Positions 8,597 to 16,314 of a DNA stretch of 48,584 bases are shown in pieces (positions within the stretch are counted from its first letter, which is position 1; each line of letters opens with the position of its first letter). This stretch comes from Acidobacteriota bacterium (GTDB lineage Bacteria > Acidobacteriota > Vicinamibacteria > Vicinamibacterales > UBA2999): positions 1 through 48,584 of the forward strand of contig JAEUQR010000032.1 in assembly GCA_016789705.1 (NCBI GenBank), written 5' to 3'. The position numbers and the translations under genes are program-made. The notes under the pieces are model-generated. The model saw only the letters and a list, made by a program, of their open reading frames with translations, searched no databases and had not been told where the DNA came from.

Positions 8597-8602
8597 ATTG
8601 TA
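8597..8602 (-). promoter_or_regulatory. Possible -10 element (TACAAT) of the VKOR-DsbA gene, leaderless start
   Basis: On the minus strand TACAAT is followed by ACGCGC and then the ATG at 8590. A start of transcription about 7 bases downstream would coincide with the A of ATG. No ribosome-binding site is visible. No good -35 hexamer is seen, so this is a suggestion only. Confidence 0.35.
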
Positions 8603-8635
8603 ACGATTTTCCCGCCCATGCCGGTACAGACGAAC

Positions 8636-8664
8636 GGGGACGGCGCGCCTGGCGCGCCGTCCCC
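8636..8664 (-). terminator. Hairpin after the last pilin gene
   Basis: A perfect 13-bp stem (GGGGACGGCGCGC and its complement) with a 3-base loop starts 30 bases past the stop of the third tandem pilin gene. No T-tract follows, so it may act as an RNA-stabilising 3' end or a weak terminator. It separates the pilins from the VKOR-DsbA gene. Confidence 0.6.
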
Positions 8665-8694
8665 GGCACCTTCGAGCCGGACGGTCCGGCCGGT

Positions 8695-9219
8695 TTACTG
8701 GAGCGCCGTGCCGCCGCCGCCGGGCGCCATCTGCGCTTCGGTCGGGGCCACCGCGGTGTTGTTCCAGAAGATCGTGCCGGCCACGGTGCTGGCAAACGAG
8801 CGGTTGCCGCTCGTCTGGAAGGTCACCGGAACCGCGCTCGCCACGTAGGCGCTGATGCCCGCCGCGCCGTCGCAGCCATTGCCCTGCGCCGCCGAACCCG
8901 CACCGGCCGCGAGCGCCACCGTGTAGCCGCTCTTGACCGACGGATCGGTCGAGATGTCGGTCGAGACGAAGCCGGCGCCGCCGGCGCAGCCCGCCGCGAG
9001 GCGTGCCAGGGTGGCCGAGTAGGGGCTGCCGACGCCGGCCGCCGAGAAGGCCGCCTGGGCGCTGTTGGTGGCGCGAACCGAACCGATTGCAGACGCTTCG
9101 TTGCCCGCCATACGGGCGCGGAGCAGGCCGGGGATGGCGATCGCCGCGATAATGCCGATGATGGCGACCACAATCAGAAGTTCAATCAGGGTGAAACCCT
9201 TGGTGTCACGAATACGCAT
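8695..9219 (-). CDS. pilA: Type IV major pilin paralogue, third of three in tandem
   Basis: 174 residues. The 8-residue leader MRIRDTKG is followed by FTLIELLIVVAIIGIIAAIAIP, with Glu5 of the mature protein at residue 13. Two cysteines only, C78 (in AAGCAGG) and C116 (in GNGCDG), probably form a disulfide in the globular head. The tail is Gly-rich (APGGGGTALQ). It differs from the middle copy at 5 positions and from the first copy at 10. AGGAG lies 6 bases before the ATG. PilD would process it, and PilB/PilC/PilT would polymerise and retract it. Which copy is the main fibre subunit cannot be told from sequence. Confidence 0.93.
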   Translation of the reverse strand: MRIRDTKGFTLIELLIVVAIIGIIAAIAIPGLLRARMAGNEASAIGSVRATNSAQAAFSAAGVGSPYSATLARLAAGCAGGAGFVSTDISTDPSVKSGYTVALAAGAGSAAQGNGCDGAAGISAYVASAVPVTFQTSGNRSFASTVAGTIFWNNTAVAPTEAQMAPGGGGTALQ

Positions 9220-9296
9220 TGCCTGCTCCTCGGCCGGGGCCGATTGTCGAACCACGTGGGCGCCCCCCGGAATTGGGAGACACCCCTGAAAAGGCG

Positions 9297-9333
9297 ACAC
9301 GAGGCACGGCCGTTCCCGATCCGCGCCTCGTGT
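9297..9333 (-). terminator. Terminator-like hairpin between pilin copies 2 and 3
   Basis: 9-bp perfect stem (ACACGAGGC with its complement GCCTCGTGT) 32 bases after the stop of the middle pilin gene. On the minus strand it is followed by CGCCTTTTC, so it resembles an intrinsic terminator with a short T run. It would limit read-through into the third copy. Confidence 0.6.
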
Positions 9334-9365
9334 GCGGTGATGTCAGACCTGCCGAAGCAGGGGCG

Positions 9366-9890
9366 TTACTGCAGCGCCGTGCCGCCGCCGCCGGGCGCCA
9401 TCTGCGCCTCGGTCGGCGCGACCGCCGTCGCATTCCAGAAGATCGTGCCGGCGACCGTGCTCGCAAACGAGCGGTTGCCGCTCGTCTGGAAGGTCACCGG
9501 AACCGCGGACGCCACATACGCACTGATACCCGCGGCACCATCGCACCCCGTGCCCTGCGCCGCCGAACCCGCGCCAGCCGCGAGCGCCACCGTGTAACCG
9601 CTCTTGACCGACGGGTCCGTCGAGATATCGGTCGACACGAAGCCGGCGCCGCCGGCGCACCCGGCCGAGAGACGCGCCAGGGTCGCCGAGTAGGGACTGC
9701 CCACACCGGCCGCCGAGAAGGCGCTCTGCGCGCTGTTGATGGCGCGGACCGAGCCGATCGCCGAGGCCTCGTTGCCCGCCATGCGGGCGCGCAGCAGGCC
9801 GGGAATGGCGATGGCGGCGATGATGCCGATGATGGCGACGACGATGAGCAGTTCGATGAGGGTGAAGCCCTTGGTGTCACGAATACGCAT
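9366..9890 (-). CDS. pilA: Type IV major pilin paralogue, second of three in tandem
   Basis: 174 residues, same leader, same helix and same two cysteines (C78, C116) as its neighbours. It differs from the third copy at 5 residues (for example Ile51 for Thr, and NAT for NNT near the end) and from the first copy at 7. AGGAG lies 10 bases before the ATG. Its own promoter is unclear: only a poor -24/-12-like match overlaps the hairpin upstream (9995-10010). It may depend on read-through from the first copy. Confidence 0.93.
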   Translation of the reverse strand: MRIRDTKGFTLIELLIVVAIIGIIAAIAIPGLLRARMAGNEASAIGSVRAINSAQSAFSAAGVGSPYSATLARLSAGCAGGAGFVSTDISTDPSVKSGYTVALAAGAGSAAQGTGCDGAAGISAYVASAVPVTFQTSGNRSFASTVAGTIFWNATAVAPTEAQMAPGGGGTALQ

Positions 9891-9986
9891 GGTGGCTGTT
9901 CTCCTGATGTCCTTCCGAAAAGGGTGAGTACGTCTCGCTCTATGAATCGGCCACGTGCCGCTTGAACCTGAACCTGTCACACGAAC

Positions 9987-10022
9987 GTGCACGGGGCGTG
10001 GCATGCGCCAGGCCCCGTGCAC
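9987..10022 (-). terminator. Hairpin between pilin copies 1 and 2
   Basis: Perfect 11-bp stem GTGCACGGGGC / GCCCCGTGCAC with a 14-base loop, 18 bases after the stop of the first pilin gene. The sequence after it on the minus strand is not T-rich, so it could be an attenuator or an RNA-stabilising 3' end that sets the ratio of the first to later pilins. Confidence 0.55.
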
Positions 10023-10040
10023 TCGAGATGTCGCCGCGTC

Positions 10041-10565
10041 TTACTGGAGCGCCGTGCCGCCGCCGCCGGGCGCCATCTGCGCTTCGGTCGGGGCCACCGC
10101 GGTGTTGTTCCAGAAGATGGTGCCGACGGTCGTGCTGCCGAACGAACGGTTGCCGCTCGTCTGGAAGGTCACCGGGACCGCCGTGGCGACGTACTGGCTG
10201 ATACCCGCGGCACCGTCGCAGCCCGTGCCCTGCGCTGCCGAACCCGCGCCGGCCGCCAGCGCCACCGTGTAGCCGCTCTTGACCGACGGGTCGGTCGAGA
10301 TGTCCGTCGACACGAAGCCGGCGCCGCCGGCGCAACCGCCCGAGAGACGCGCCAGGGTCGCCGAGTAGGGGCTGCCGACGCCGGCCGCCGAGAAGGCGCT
10401 CTGCGCGCTGTTGATGGCACGGACCGAGCCGATGGCCGAGGCTTCGTTACCCGCCATGCGGGCGCGCAGCAGGCCGGGAATGGCGATGGCGGCGATGATG
10501 CCGATGATGGCCACCACGATCAGCAGTTCGATGAGGGTGAAACCCTTGGTGTCGCGAATACGCAT
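10041..10565 (-). CDS. pilA: Type IV major pilin, first of three in tandem
   Basis: 174 residues with leader MRIRDTKG, helix FTLIELLIVVAIIGIIAAIAIP, Glu5 and the cysteine pair C78/C116. It is the most different of the three: 7 changes from the middle copy and 10 from the last, clustered in the C-terminal third (ISQYVAT, FGSTTVGT). It is the gene directly behind the sigma-54 promoter at 10673-10688, with a leader of about 95 bases, so it is likely the best expressed. AGGAG lies 11 bases before the ATG. It is placed directly downstream of pilR, as in many pil loci. Confidence 0.94.
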   Translation of the reverse strand: MRIRDTKGFTLIELLIVVAIIGIIAAIAIPGLLRARMAGNEASAIGSVRAINSAQSAFSAAGVGSPYSATLARLSGGCAGGAGFVSTDISTDPSVKSGYTVALAAGAGSAAQGTGCDGAAGISQYVATAVPVTFQTSGNRSFGSTTVGTIFWNNTAVAPTEAQMAPGGGGTALQ

Positions 10566-10672
10566 GGTGTCGTCAGCTCCTGTAGTCGTTCGTTCGGTGT
10601 CGGGTTCGAAAGTCGTTGGTCTTCGTGGTCCCGGCGCCGCCATCTGCGGGGCGGCGTCGATACCTTACCCGC

Positions 10673-10688
10673 TGCAACGCCGATGCCA
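10673..10688 (-). promoter_or_regulatory. Sigma-54 (-24/-12) promoter of the pilin genes
   Basis: On the minus strand this reads TGGCATCGGCGTTGCA: GG and GC exactly 10 bases apart, matching TGGCAY-N5-TTGCA. Transcription would start near 10661. The adjacent pilR gene encodes a sigma-54 activator, as expected for a pilA promoter. The same 3' half (GCGTTGCA) occurs in the minor-pilin promoter. Confidence 0.85.
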
Positions 10689-10717
10689 ACCGTGGGACGG
10701 CCGGCATTGCGAATGGG

Positions 10718-10742
10718 CAAGTCATTGCAGATGAATGACTTG
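10718..10742. promoter_or_regulatory. Inverted repeat, candidate activator site upstream of the pilin promoter
   Basis: CAAGTCATT-(7 bases)-AATGACTTG is a perfect 9-bp inverted repeat centred near 10730, roughly 70 bases upstream of the predicted transcription start. That is a usual place for binding sites of NtrC-family activators such as PilR. No T-run follows it on the minus strand, so it is a poor terminator. The binding protein is inferred. Confidence 0.45.
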
Positions 10743-10796
10743 GCTGACTTTTTCGCCGGAGCGATCGAGGCGAGGGGTGCAGAGACTGTGACGGAG

Positions 10797-10826
10797 GCTG
10801 TCAGCTCGCTGGCGAGGACTGACAGC
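10797..10826 (-). terminator. Hairpin just after pilR
   Basis: GCTGTCAG / CTGACAGC forms an 8-bp stem, and its interior (CTCGC-tg-GCGAG) adds 5 more pairs with a small bulge. It begins 8 bases after the pilR stop and may end the pilBTCSR transcript. It lacks a T-tract. It also contains TGTC in both orientations, which is part of known PilR sites, so a binding role is possible. Confidence 0.45.
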
Positions 10827-10834
10827 GTCGGGCA

Positions 10835-12226
10835 CTACTTGAGCTGGTACTTCTTGGCGAGGTAGCGGAACTGGCGAAAGGTGATCCCGAGCAGATCCGC
10901 GGCCTTCACCTGCACGCCGCCCGCCTGCTTGAGGGCGCGCTCGAGGTGCATCCGCTCGATCTGCTGCAGGTGCGTCTCGAGATTGAAGCCGGCCGCCGGA
11001 ATCGCCTCCACGGGCGCCGCCCCGCCGGCGCCGGCCGGCGCGTCGGCCAGGTGCGGCGGCAGGCTGTCGGGCAGGAGTTCAGCCGTCTGCTCGAGCGCGA
11101 CGCCGCGCTCCATGACGTTTTCGAGCTCGCGGACGTTGCCCGGCCAGCGGTACGACACGAGCAGGCGCATCGTTTCGGGCGCGATGGTCTGCACGGGACG
11201 TCCCATGCGCTCGGCAAACCGGCGCAGGAACTGCTCGGCGAGAATCGGGATGTCTTCCGCGCGTTCGCGCAGCGCCGGCAGCCGCACTGAGATCACGTTG
11301 ATGCGGAAGAAGAAGTCTTCCCGGAAGGCGCCGCTCTTCACCATCTCTTCGAGATGCCGGTTGGTGGCGGCGATGAAACGGACGTCCGCCTCGAGTTCCT
11401 GCGTCCCGCCGACGCGGCGGAAGCGGCGCTCCTGCAGCACGCGGAGCAGTTTCACCTGCATGCCGAGGCTGGTCTCCCCCACTTCGTCGAGGAAGAGGGT
11501 GCCGCGGTCGGCGGATTCGAGCAGGCCCTTCTTCGTGTCCACGGCGCCGGTGAAGGACCCCTTCATGTGCCCGAAGAGTTCCGACTCGAGAATCGACTCG
11601 GTGAACGCGCCGCAGTTGACGGCCACGAACGGCTGCGCCTGCCGTGTCGACTGGAGGTGGATTTCGCGGGCCGTCCACTCCTTGCCGGTGCCGGATTCGC
11701 CGGTGATGAGCACGCTGGCGTCGGTGCGGGCCACGCGCGCGACGAGACTGATCACATCGAGAATCTGCCGGCTGCGCCCCGCCAGCACGAACCCCTGGCC
11801 TTTGCGGCCCTCGGGCGCCGCCACCTGCGTCTCTGCCAGCCGCTTGGCTTCGAGGTAACGTGCCACGCGCTGCTTCAGGTCCGCCACGTCGAAAGGCTTG
11901 GTCAGGTAGTCGACGGCGCCAAGGCGCATCGCCTCGACGGCCGTGTCGGCCGAGGCAAATGCCGTCAGCAGCAGGCCCACCGACGCGGGGCTGCGCTCCT
12001 TGAGCGCGCGCAGCACGTCGACGCCCGAGCCATCGGGCATGCGCAAATCGCTGATGAGCAGGTCGGGCAGCGGGCCGCGGCGGATCTGCTCGATGGCCGA
12101 GCCGACATCTTCGGCCGTCGCCACCTCGTAGCCCTCGCGGCCGAGCACGATCGACAGCATCTCGCGCAGCGAGCGCTCGTCATCGACGACGAGGATACGG
12201 GGCTTGTGGGCGGGCGGTACGGCCAT
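10835..12226 (-). CDS. pilR: Sigma-54-dependent response regulator PilR
   Basis: 463 residues. The receiver domain (about 8-125) has acidic D15/D16 and the phospho-acceptor D60 (LLISDLRMPDG). The AAA+ domain (about 145-380) has Walker A GESGTGKE, the sigma-54 contact loop GSFTGA (Ser in place of the first Ala of GAFTGA), Walker B GTLFLDEVG, and the R-finger region FREDFFFRINV. A Fis-type helix-turn-helix closes the protein (VKAADLLGITFRQFRYLAKK). Phosphorylated by PilS, it should activate the -24/-12 promoters found at 10673 and probably 2377. It starts 14 bases after the pilS stop, in the same operon. Confidence 0.95.
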   Translation of the reverse strand: MAVPPAHKPRILVVDDERSLREMLSIVLGREGYEVATAEDVGSAIEQIRRGPLPDLLISDLRMPDGSGVDVLRALKERSPASVGLLLTAFASADTAVEAMRLGAVDYLTKPFDVADLKQRVARYLEAKRLAETQVAAPEGRKGQGFVLAGRSRQILDVISLVARVARTDASVLITGESGTGKEWTAREIHLQSTRQAQPFVAVNCGAFTESILESELFGHMKGSFTGAVDTKKGLLESADRGTLFLDEVGETSLGMQVKLLRVLQERRFRRVGGTQELEADVRFIAATNRHLEEMVKSGAFREDFFFRINVISVRLPALRERAEDIPILAEQFLRRFAERMGRPVQTIAPETMRLLVSYRWPGNVRELENVMERGVALEQTAELLPDSLPPHLADAPAGAGGAAPVEAIPAAGFNLETHLQQIERMHLERALKQAGGVQVKAADLLGITFRQFRYLAKKYQLK

Positions 12227-12240
12227 ACGGGTGTCTGTCG

Positions 12241-13872
12241 CTACTCGGCGCGCGCGGTGCCGGCCGTCGGCGCCGGGAATCGCGCGATGATGGTCGTGCC
12301 GCGTCCCACCGTGGACTCGACATCGATGCGTCCATTGTAGTCGGTCACGATGCGGTGGACGATCGCCAGCCCGAGGCCGGTGCCGCGCCCGAACGAGCCG
12401 CGGAAGGGATCGAAGATCGAGTCCACCTGTTCGGCGGGGATCCCGGTGCCCTCGTCGCGCACACCGATCGAGACGGAGGTGTCATCGGCCTGCGCGAACA
12501 ATTCGAGGCGGCCGCCCTTCGGCATCGCCTTGAGGCCGTTGGTCGCCAGGTTCCACATGATCTGCTTGAGCTGGTTCTCGTCGGCATCGAGCCACACCGG
12601 CGCGTCGGGAACGGTGAGGGCCACGTGGTGGTGAGCCGACAGCTCGGGACTCGTGCGCAGCAGCTTCGCCGTGTCCTCGACCGCGCGCCGGACGTCGATG
12701 CGGGCGACGGCCACCGGGCTCGGCCGCGCGTAGGTCAGGAACGAGCGGATCGTGCCGTTCAGCCGGTCCGACTCGCGCAGCACGATGTCCATGAGCTGCG
12801 CCTGTTCGGTCGACAGCGGCAGTTCCCCGCGCAGCACCTGGATCGCGCCCGACATCGAGGCCAGGGGGTTGCGGATCTCGTGCGCGATGCCGGCGGCCAT
12901 CTCCCCCACGGCCGCGAGACGCTGGCGCATCTGCGCCGTGCGTTCGAGCCCCTTGATGTCGGTGACGTCCTGGAAGGTGAAGATGAAGCCGCGCTGGCCG
13001 GAGCCGAGCGGCAGCGGCGCCGCGCTCACGCCGAGTTCGATGGGCCGGCCATCGGCCCGATGGTAGGTGTAGTCGACACGGCGGGCCCGACCCGACTCCC
13101 GGTCGGACGCCAGCGCCGTCGAGAACGACGCCGGCAACTGCAACACCTCGGTCGCGGGCCTGCCCGTCACGTCCCCCTGCCAGCCCGTGATGGCGGCCGC
13201 GGCGCGGTTGTAGCTCATGACGCGGCCGTTCGCGTCCATCGTCGTGAGCCCGTTGGCAAGATGGTCGATGACGTTGCGGTTGAAGGCCTCGAGGTCGGCG
13301 ATCTTCTCTGACGCGGCTTCCACGGCCACGTCGGCCCAGCGCAGGTTCTCGGCGAGTTGTCCGGCCAGGAACGCCACGGCGTAGAAGGCGAAGACATTGA
13401 TGCCCACTGTGACCCAGGCGACATCCGCCGGCGGCAGGCCGTCGAGCACGCTCGCCGTCCCGGGCCACCAGTACTGCGACAGGACGATGGCCACGAAGCA
13501 GAGGCTGGCGAGCGTCGCCGCCCGCACACTGCCCCGGCGGTACTGGACACCGGCCGACGCCACGACCGGCAGCGCGTAGAGCGGCGTGAACACCGAGGCC
13601 ACACCGCCCGTGGCGTAGACGTAGGCCGAGATGAGCGCCGCGTCGAGCGCGAAGTGGACGTCGGCGGTCACCGCGAAGCGGTCGGCGAACCGCACCGTCG
13701 CCGCGTCGATGAGGGCGACGGCGAAGAGCCCGGCCAGGGCCACCGTCGCCCGCGACAGCGGCCACAGCCCGGAGCCGGCGGCCGCCAGGGCGAGCGCGAA
13801 GACGGCGAGCAGGGTCGCCGCCCCGAGTCGGACGGCGACCAGTCTCGACAGCCGCGGCCTGAGCGCCGACAT
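12241..13872 (-). CDS. pilS: Sensor histidine kinase PilS
   Basis: 543 residues from the ATG at 13872, which lies 7 bases after the pilC stop. About six membrane helices fill residues 10-175, as in Pseudomonas PilS, which senses pilin in the membrane. A PAS domain follows (about 195-305), then HisKA with His331 in GIAHEIRNPLASMSG, then the HATPase domain with N box NLATNGLKAM, G1 VRDEGTGIP and G2 GRGTGLGLAI. It should phosphorylate PilR. The order pilB-pilT-pilC-pilS-pilR-pilA is that of Myxococcus. The second kinase of the locus at 2516-3793 has only one membrane helix. Confidence 0.94.
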   Translation of the reverse strand: MSALRPRLSRLVAVRLGAATLLAVFALALAAAGSGLWPLSRATVALAGLFAVALIDAATVRFADRFAVTADVHFALDAALISAYVYATGGVASVFTPLYALPVVASAGVQYRRGSVRAATLASLCFVAIVLSQYWWPGTASVLDGLPPADVAWVTVGINVFAFYAVAFLAGQLAENLRWADVAVEAASEKIADLEAFNRNVIDHLANGLTTMDANGRVMSYNRAAAAITGWQGDVTGRPATEVLQLPASFSTALASDRESGRARRVDYTYHRADGRPIELGVSAAPLPLGSGQRGFIFTFQDVTDIKGLERTAQMRQRLAAVGEMAAGIAHEIRNPLASMSGAIQVLRGELPLSTEQAQLMDIVLRESDRLNGTIRSFLTYARPSPVAVARIDVRRAVEDTAKLLRTSPELSAHHHVALTVPDAPVWLDADENQLKQIMWNLATNGLKAMPKGGRLELFAQADDTSVSIGVRDEGTGIPAEQVDSIFDPFRGSFGRGTGLGLAIVHRIVTDYNGRIDVESTVGRGTTIIARFPAPTAGTARAE

Positions 13873-13879
13873 CCCGCGC

Positions 13880-15091
13880 TTACGTGAGCTGGCTGATGAG
13901 GCCGAAGATCGGCAGGTACATCGCGACGACGATACCGCCGACGACAATGCCGAGGAACGCGATCATGACCGGCTCGAGCAGCGTGAGGAGGCCGGCCACC
14001 GCGGTGTCCACTTCCTCTTCGTAGAACTCGGCGATCTTCGCCAGCATCGTGTCGAGTGCGCCGGTCGCCTCGCCGACGCCGATCATCTGCACCACCATGC
14101 CGGGGAAGACGCCGGTCGTCTTGAGCGGCCCGGCCACCGTCTCACCGCGTTCGATGCTGCGGCGCACTTCGAAAAGCGCGTCTTCGATGATGGCGTTGCC
14201 GGCGGTCTTCGCCGTAATCTCGAGGCCGTCGAGAATCGGCACGCCCGAGGTCATCAGTGTCGACAGCGTGCGGCAGAAACGGGCCACGGCGATCTTGCGC
14301 ATGATCGGACCGAGCACGGGCAGCTTGAGCACGATGCCGTCGACGACGCGGCGGCCGCCTTCGGTCGCGTAGTACTGGCGGAACGCGAACGCCAGCGCGC
14401 CGATGATCATGATGATGAACGGCATGAACTGCACGAGCAGGTTGCTCATGGCGATGACCATGCGCGTCAGGAACGGCAGTTCGGCGCCGAGGCCGGCAAA
14501 CAGCGTGGCGAAGGTCGGAATGACCTTCCACAGGATGACGGTCACCACCAGGCCGGCGATCACGATGATCGCGACTGGATAGATCATGGCCGACTTGACC
14601 TGCGACTTCAGCTTGACGGCCTTCTCGATGTAAGTCGCCAGCCGCTTCAGAATCGTGTCGAGGATGCCGCCCGCCTCGCCGGCGGCGATCATGTTGGTGA
14701 AGAGCGGATCGAACGTCTTCGGATGCCGCTTCATCGCGTCGGCGAGCGAGGCGCCGCCTTCGACGTCCGACCGCGTGGCCAGGATGACGGCCGAGAAGTT
14801 CTTGTCTTCCTCCTGGTTCCCCAGGATGTCTAGACACTGCACGAGCGGCAGACCGGCGTCGATCATCACCGAGAACTGGCGGGTGAAGACGGCGAGGTTC
14901 TTCGGGTTGACAGACCTGGCGCGCGCCTTCTTCGGAGCCGCGACCGCCTTGGCGGCGACGGCCGCGATCTTGGTGACCAGAATCTGCTCGCGGCGCAGCG
15001 CGTTGGTCACCGATTCGATGGTGTCGCCAATACGCTCGCCGCTGATGGTCTCACCGCCGCGCGTGCGGCCGGAGAATGCGAAAGTCGGCAT
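13880..15091 (-). CDS. pilC: Type IV pilus inner-membrane platform protein PilC
   Basis: 403 residues, the usual length for PilC/GspF. Two copies of the GspF domain are present (about 67-190 and 270-392). The first has FTRQFSVMIDAGLPLVQCLDIL and the second FCRTLSTLMTSGVPILDGLEI, each followed by membrane helices (IYPVAIIVIAGLVVTVILW; LLEPVMIAFLGIVVGGIVVA). It couples the motor ATPases PilB and PilT in the cytoplasm to pilin insertion. It lies 39 bases downstream of pilT. Confidence 0.97.
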   Translation of the reverse strand: MPTFAFSGRTRGGETISGERIGDTIESVTNALRREQILVTKIAAVAAKAVAAPKKARARSVNPKNLAVFTRQFSVMIDAGLPLVQCLDILGNQEEDKNFSAVILATRSDVEGGASLADAMKRHPKTFDPLFTNMIAAGEAGGILDTILKRLATYIEKAVKLKSQVKSAMIYPVAIIVIAGLVVTVILWKVIPTFATLFAGLGAELPFLTRMVIAMSNLLVQFMPFIIMIIGALAFAFRQYYATEGGRRVVDGIVLKLPVLGPIMRKIAVARFCRTLSTLMTSGVPILDGLEITAKTAGNAIIEDALFEVRRSIERGETVAGPLKTTGVFPGMVVQMIGVGEATGALDTMLAKIAEFYEEEVDTAVAGLLTLLEPVMIAFLGIVVGGIVVAMYLPIFGLISQLT

Positions 15092-15130
15092 GTTCCTCGT
15101 CTCCTGGGGGAGCCTGCGTGCCTGGCCGGA

Positions 15131-16261
15131 TTACCGTGTGAGCGGGGGACGCGCCCCGGGAGTGGTGCGTCCCATGCCCGCGCCCGCGACGACCCCGACG
15201 CCGCGGTTCATCATCTCGGTGAGCTCGTCGCGCAGCGACGACGCGTTCATGGCCGTTTCGGTCGAGATCAGGCGCCGCTGGTGCAGCGTGACGAGCGACT
15301 GGTTCATCGTCTGCATGCCGAGCTTCTCCTGTCCGGCCTGCATCGCGGAGTAGATCTGGTGGATCTTGTCCTCGCGGATGAGATTGCGGATGCCCGGCGT
15401 GGGCACCAGGATCTCCAGCGCGACCACACGGCCCTGGCCGTTGGTGCGCGGCAGCAGCGACTGACAGACGATGCCCTCGAGCACGAGCGAGAGCTGCACG
15501 CGCACCTGCGACTGCTGGTGCGCCGGAAAGACGTCGATGATGCGGTTGATCGTCGACGAGGCCGAGTTGGTGTGCAGCGTGGCGAAAGTGAGATGGCCAG
15601 TTTCGGCGATACGGAGCGCCGATTCGACCGTTTCGAGGTCGCGCATTTCGCCGACGAGGACGATGTCGGGGTCTTCACGCAGCGCCGCCCGCAGCGCGTT
15701 CGTGAAGTTCTGCGTGTCGCTGTGGACCTCGCGCTGGTTGACCAGGCAGCCCTTGTGCTGGTGCAGATACTCGATCGGGTCCTCGATGGTGAGGATGTGC
15801 CCCTTTCGCTCGTTGTTGATCTTGTCGATCATCGCGGCGAGGGTCGTCGACTTGCCGCTGCCGGTCGGGCCGGTGACGAGGACGAGGCCGCGCGGACGTT
15901 CCGCCAGCTTGCCGATGACCGGCGGCAACCCGAGTTCATCGAAGGGCCGGACCCGTTCGGGAATCAGACGATAGACGGCGCCGACGGCGCCGCGCTGGTT
16001 GAACAGGTTGCAGCGGAAACGGGCCAGGCCGCGGATGCCGAAGGAGAAGTCGAGTTCCTGGGTCTCCTCGAAACGCTTCTTCTGCGCGTCGGTGAGCACG
16101 CTGTAGGCCAGCGTCTTGGTGTCGGACGGCGTCAGTTCCGGATGCTCGAGGCGGCGCAGCTCGCCGTGCACGCGCACGACCGGCGGCGACTGAATGGAGA
16201 GGTGGAGGTCGGATCCGTTGAGCTCCACCGTGGTCTTGAGCAGTTCTGGCAGCGTCGCCAT
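15131..16261 (-). CDS. pilT: Pilus retraction ATPase PilT
   Basis: 376 residues. Walker A is GPTGSGKS (about 135), the Asp box lies around TIEDPIEYLH, Walker B is LVGEMRD, and the His box is ATLHTNSA. The C-terminal motif GIRNLIRE is the AIRNLIRE signature needed for retraction and marks it as PilT rather than PilB. A Gly-rich tail of about 25 residues follows. It is separated from pilB by a 53-base gap made of short repeats. Confidence 0.97.
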   Translation of the reverse strand: MATLPELLKTTVELNGSDLHLSIQSPPVVRVHGELRRLEHPELTPSDTKTLAYSVLTDAQKKRFEETQELDFSFGIRGLARFRCNLFNQRGAVGAVYRLIPERVRPFDELGLPPVIGKLAERPRGLVLVTGPTGSGKSTTLAAMIDKINNERKGHILTIEDPIEYLHQHKGCLVNQREVHSDTQNFTNALRAALREDPDIVLVGEMRDLETVESALRIAETGHLTFATLHTNSASSTINRIIDVFPAHQQSQVRVQLSLVLEGIVCQSLLPRTNGQGRVVALEILVPTPGIRNLIREDKIHQIYSAMQAGQEKLGMQTMNQSLVTLHQRRLISTETAMNASSLRDELTEMMNRGVGVVAGAGMGRTTPGARPPLTR

Positions 16262-16267
16262 CGTATG

Positions 16268-16314
16268 TGTCCCTGAGTCCTTTGTCCCTGGTCCCTGAGT
16301 CCGTGGTCCCAGTC
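16268..16314. repeat. Degenerate GTCCCTG tandem repeat between pilB and pilT
   Basis: The gap consists of near-tandem units GTCCCTGAGTCC, TTTGTCCCTG, GTCCCTGAGTCC, GTGGTCCCAGTCC. On the transcribed strand this is a GGGAC-rich run directly behind the pilB stop. Similar low-complexity tracts occur at 28776-28804 and 41039-41070 in this window, which suggests a family of intergenic short tandem repeats. No function can be inferred. Confidence 0.65.

Noticed and set aside
9995..10010. Sigma-54-like element TGGCGCATGCCACGCC in front of the second pilin gene
   Set aside because: GG-N10-GC spacing is right, but the -12 half lacks TT and the element is buried in the hairpin at 9987-10022. It may be a decayed promoter.
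8695..10565. Treating the three pilin repeats as a mobile or CRISPR-like array
   Set aside because: Each unit is a full coding gene with its own ribosome-binding site and no spacer or transposase.
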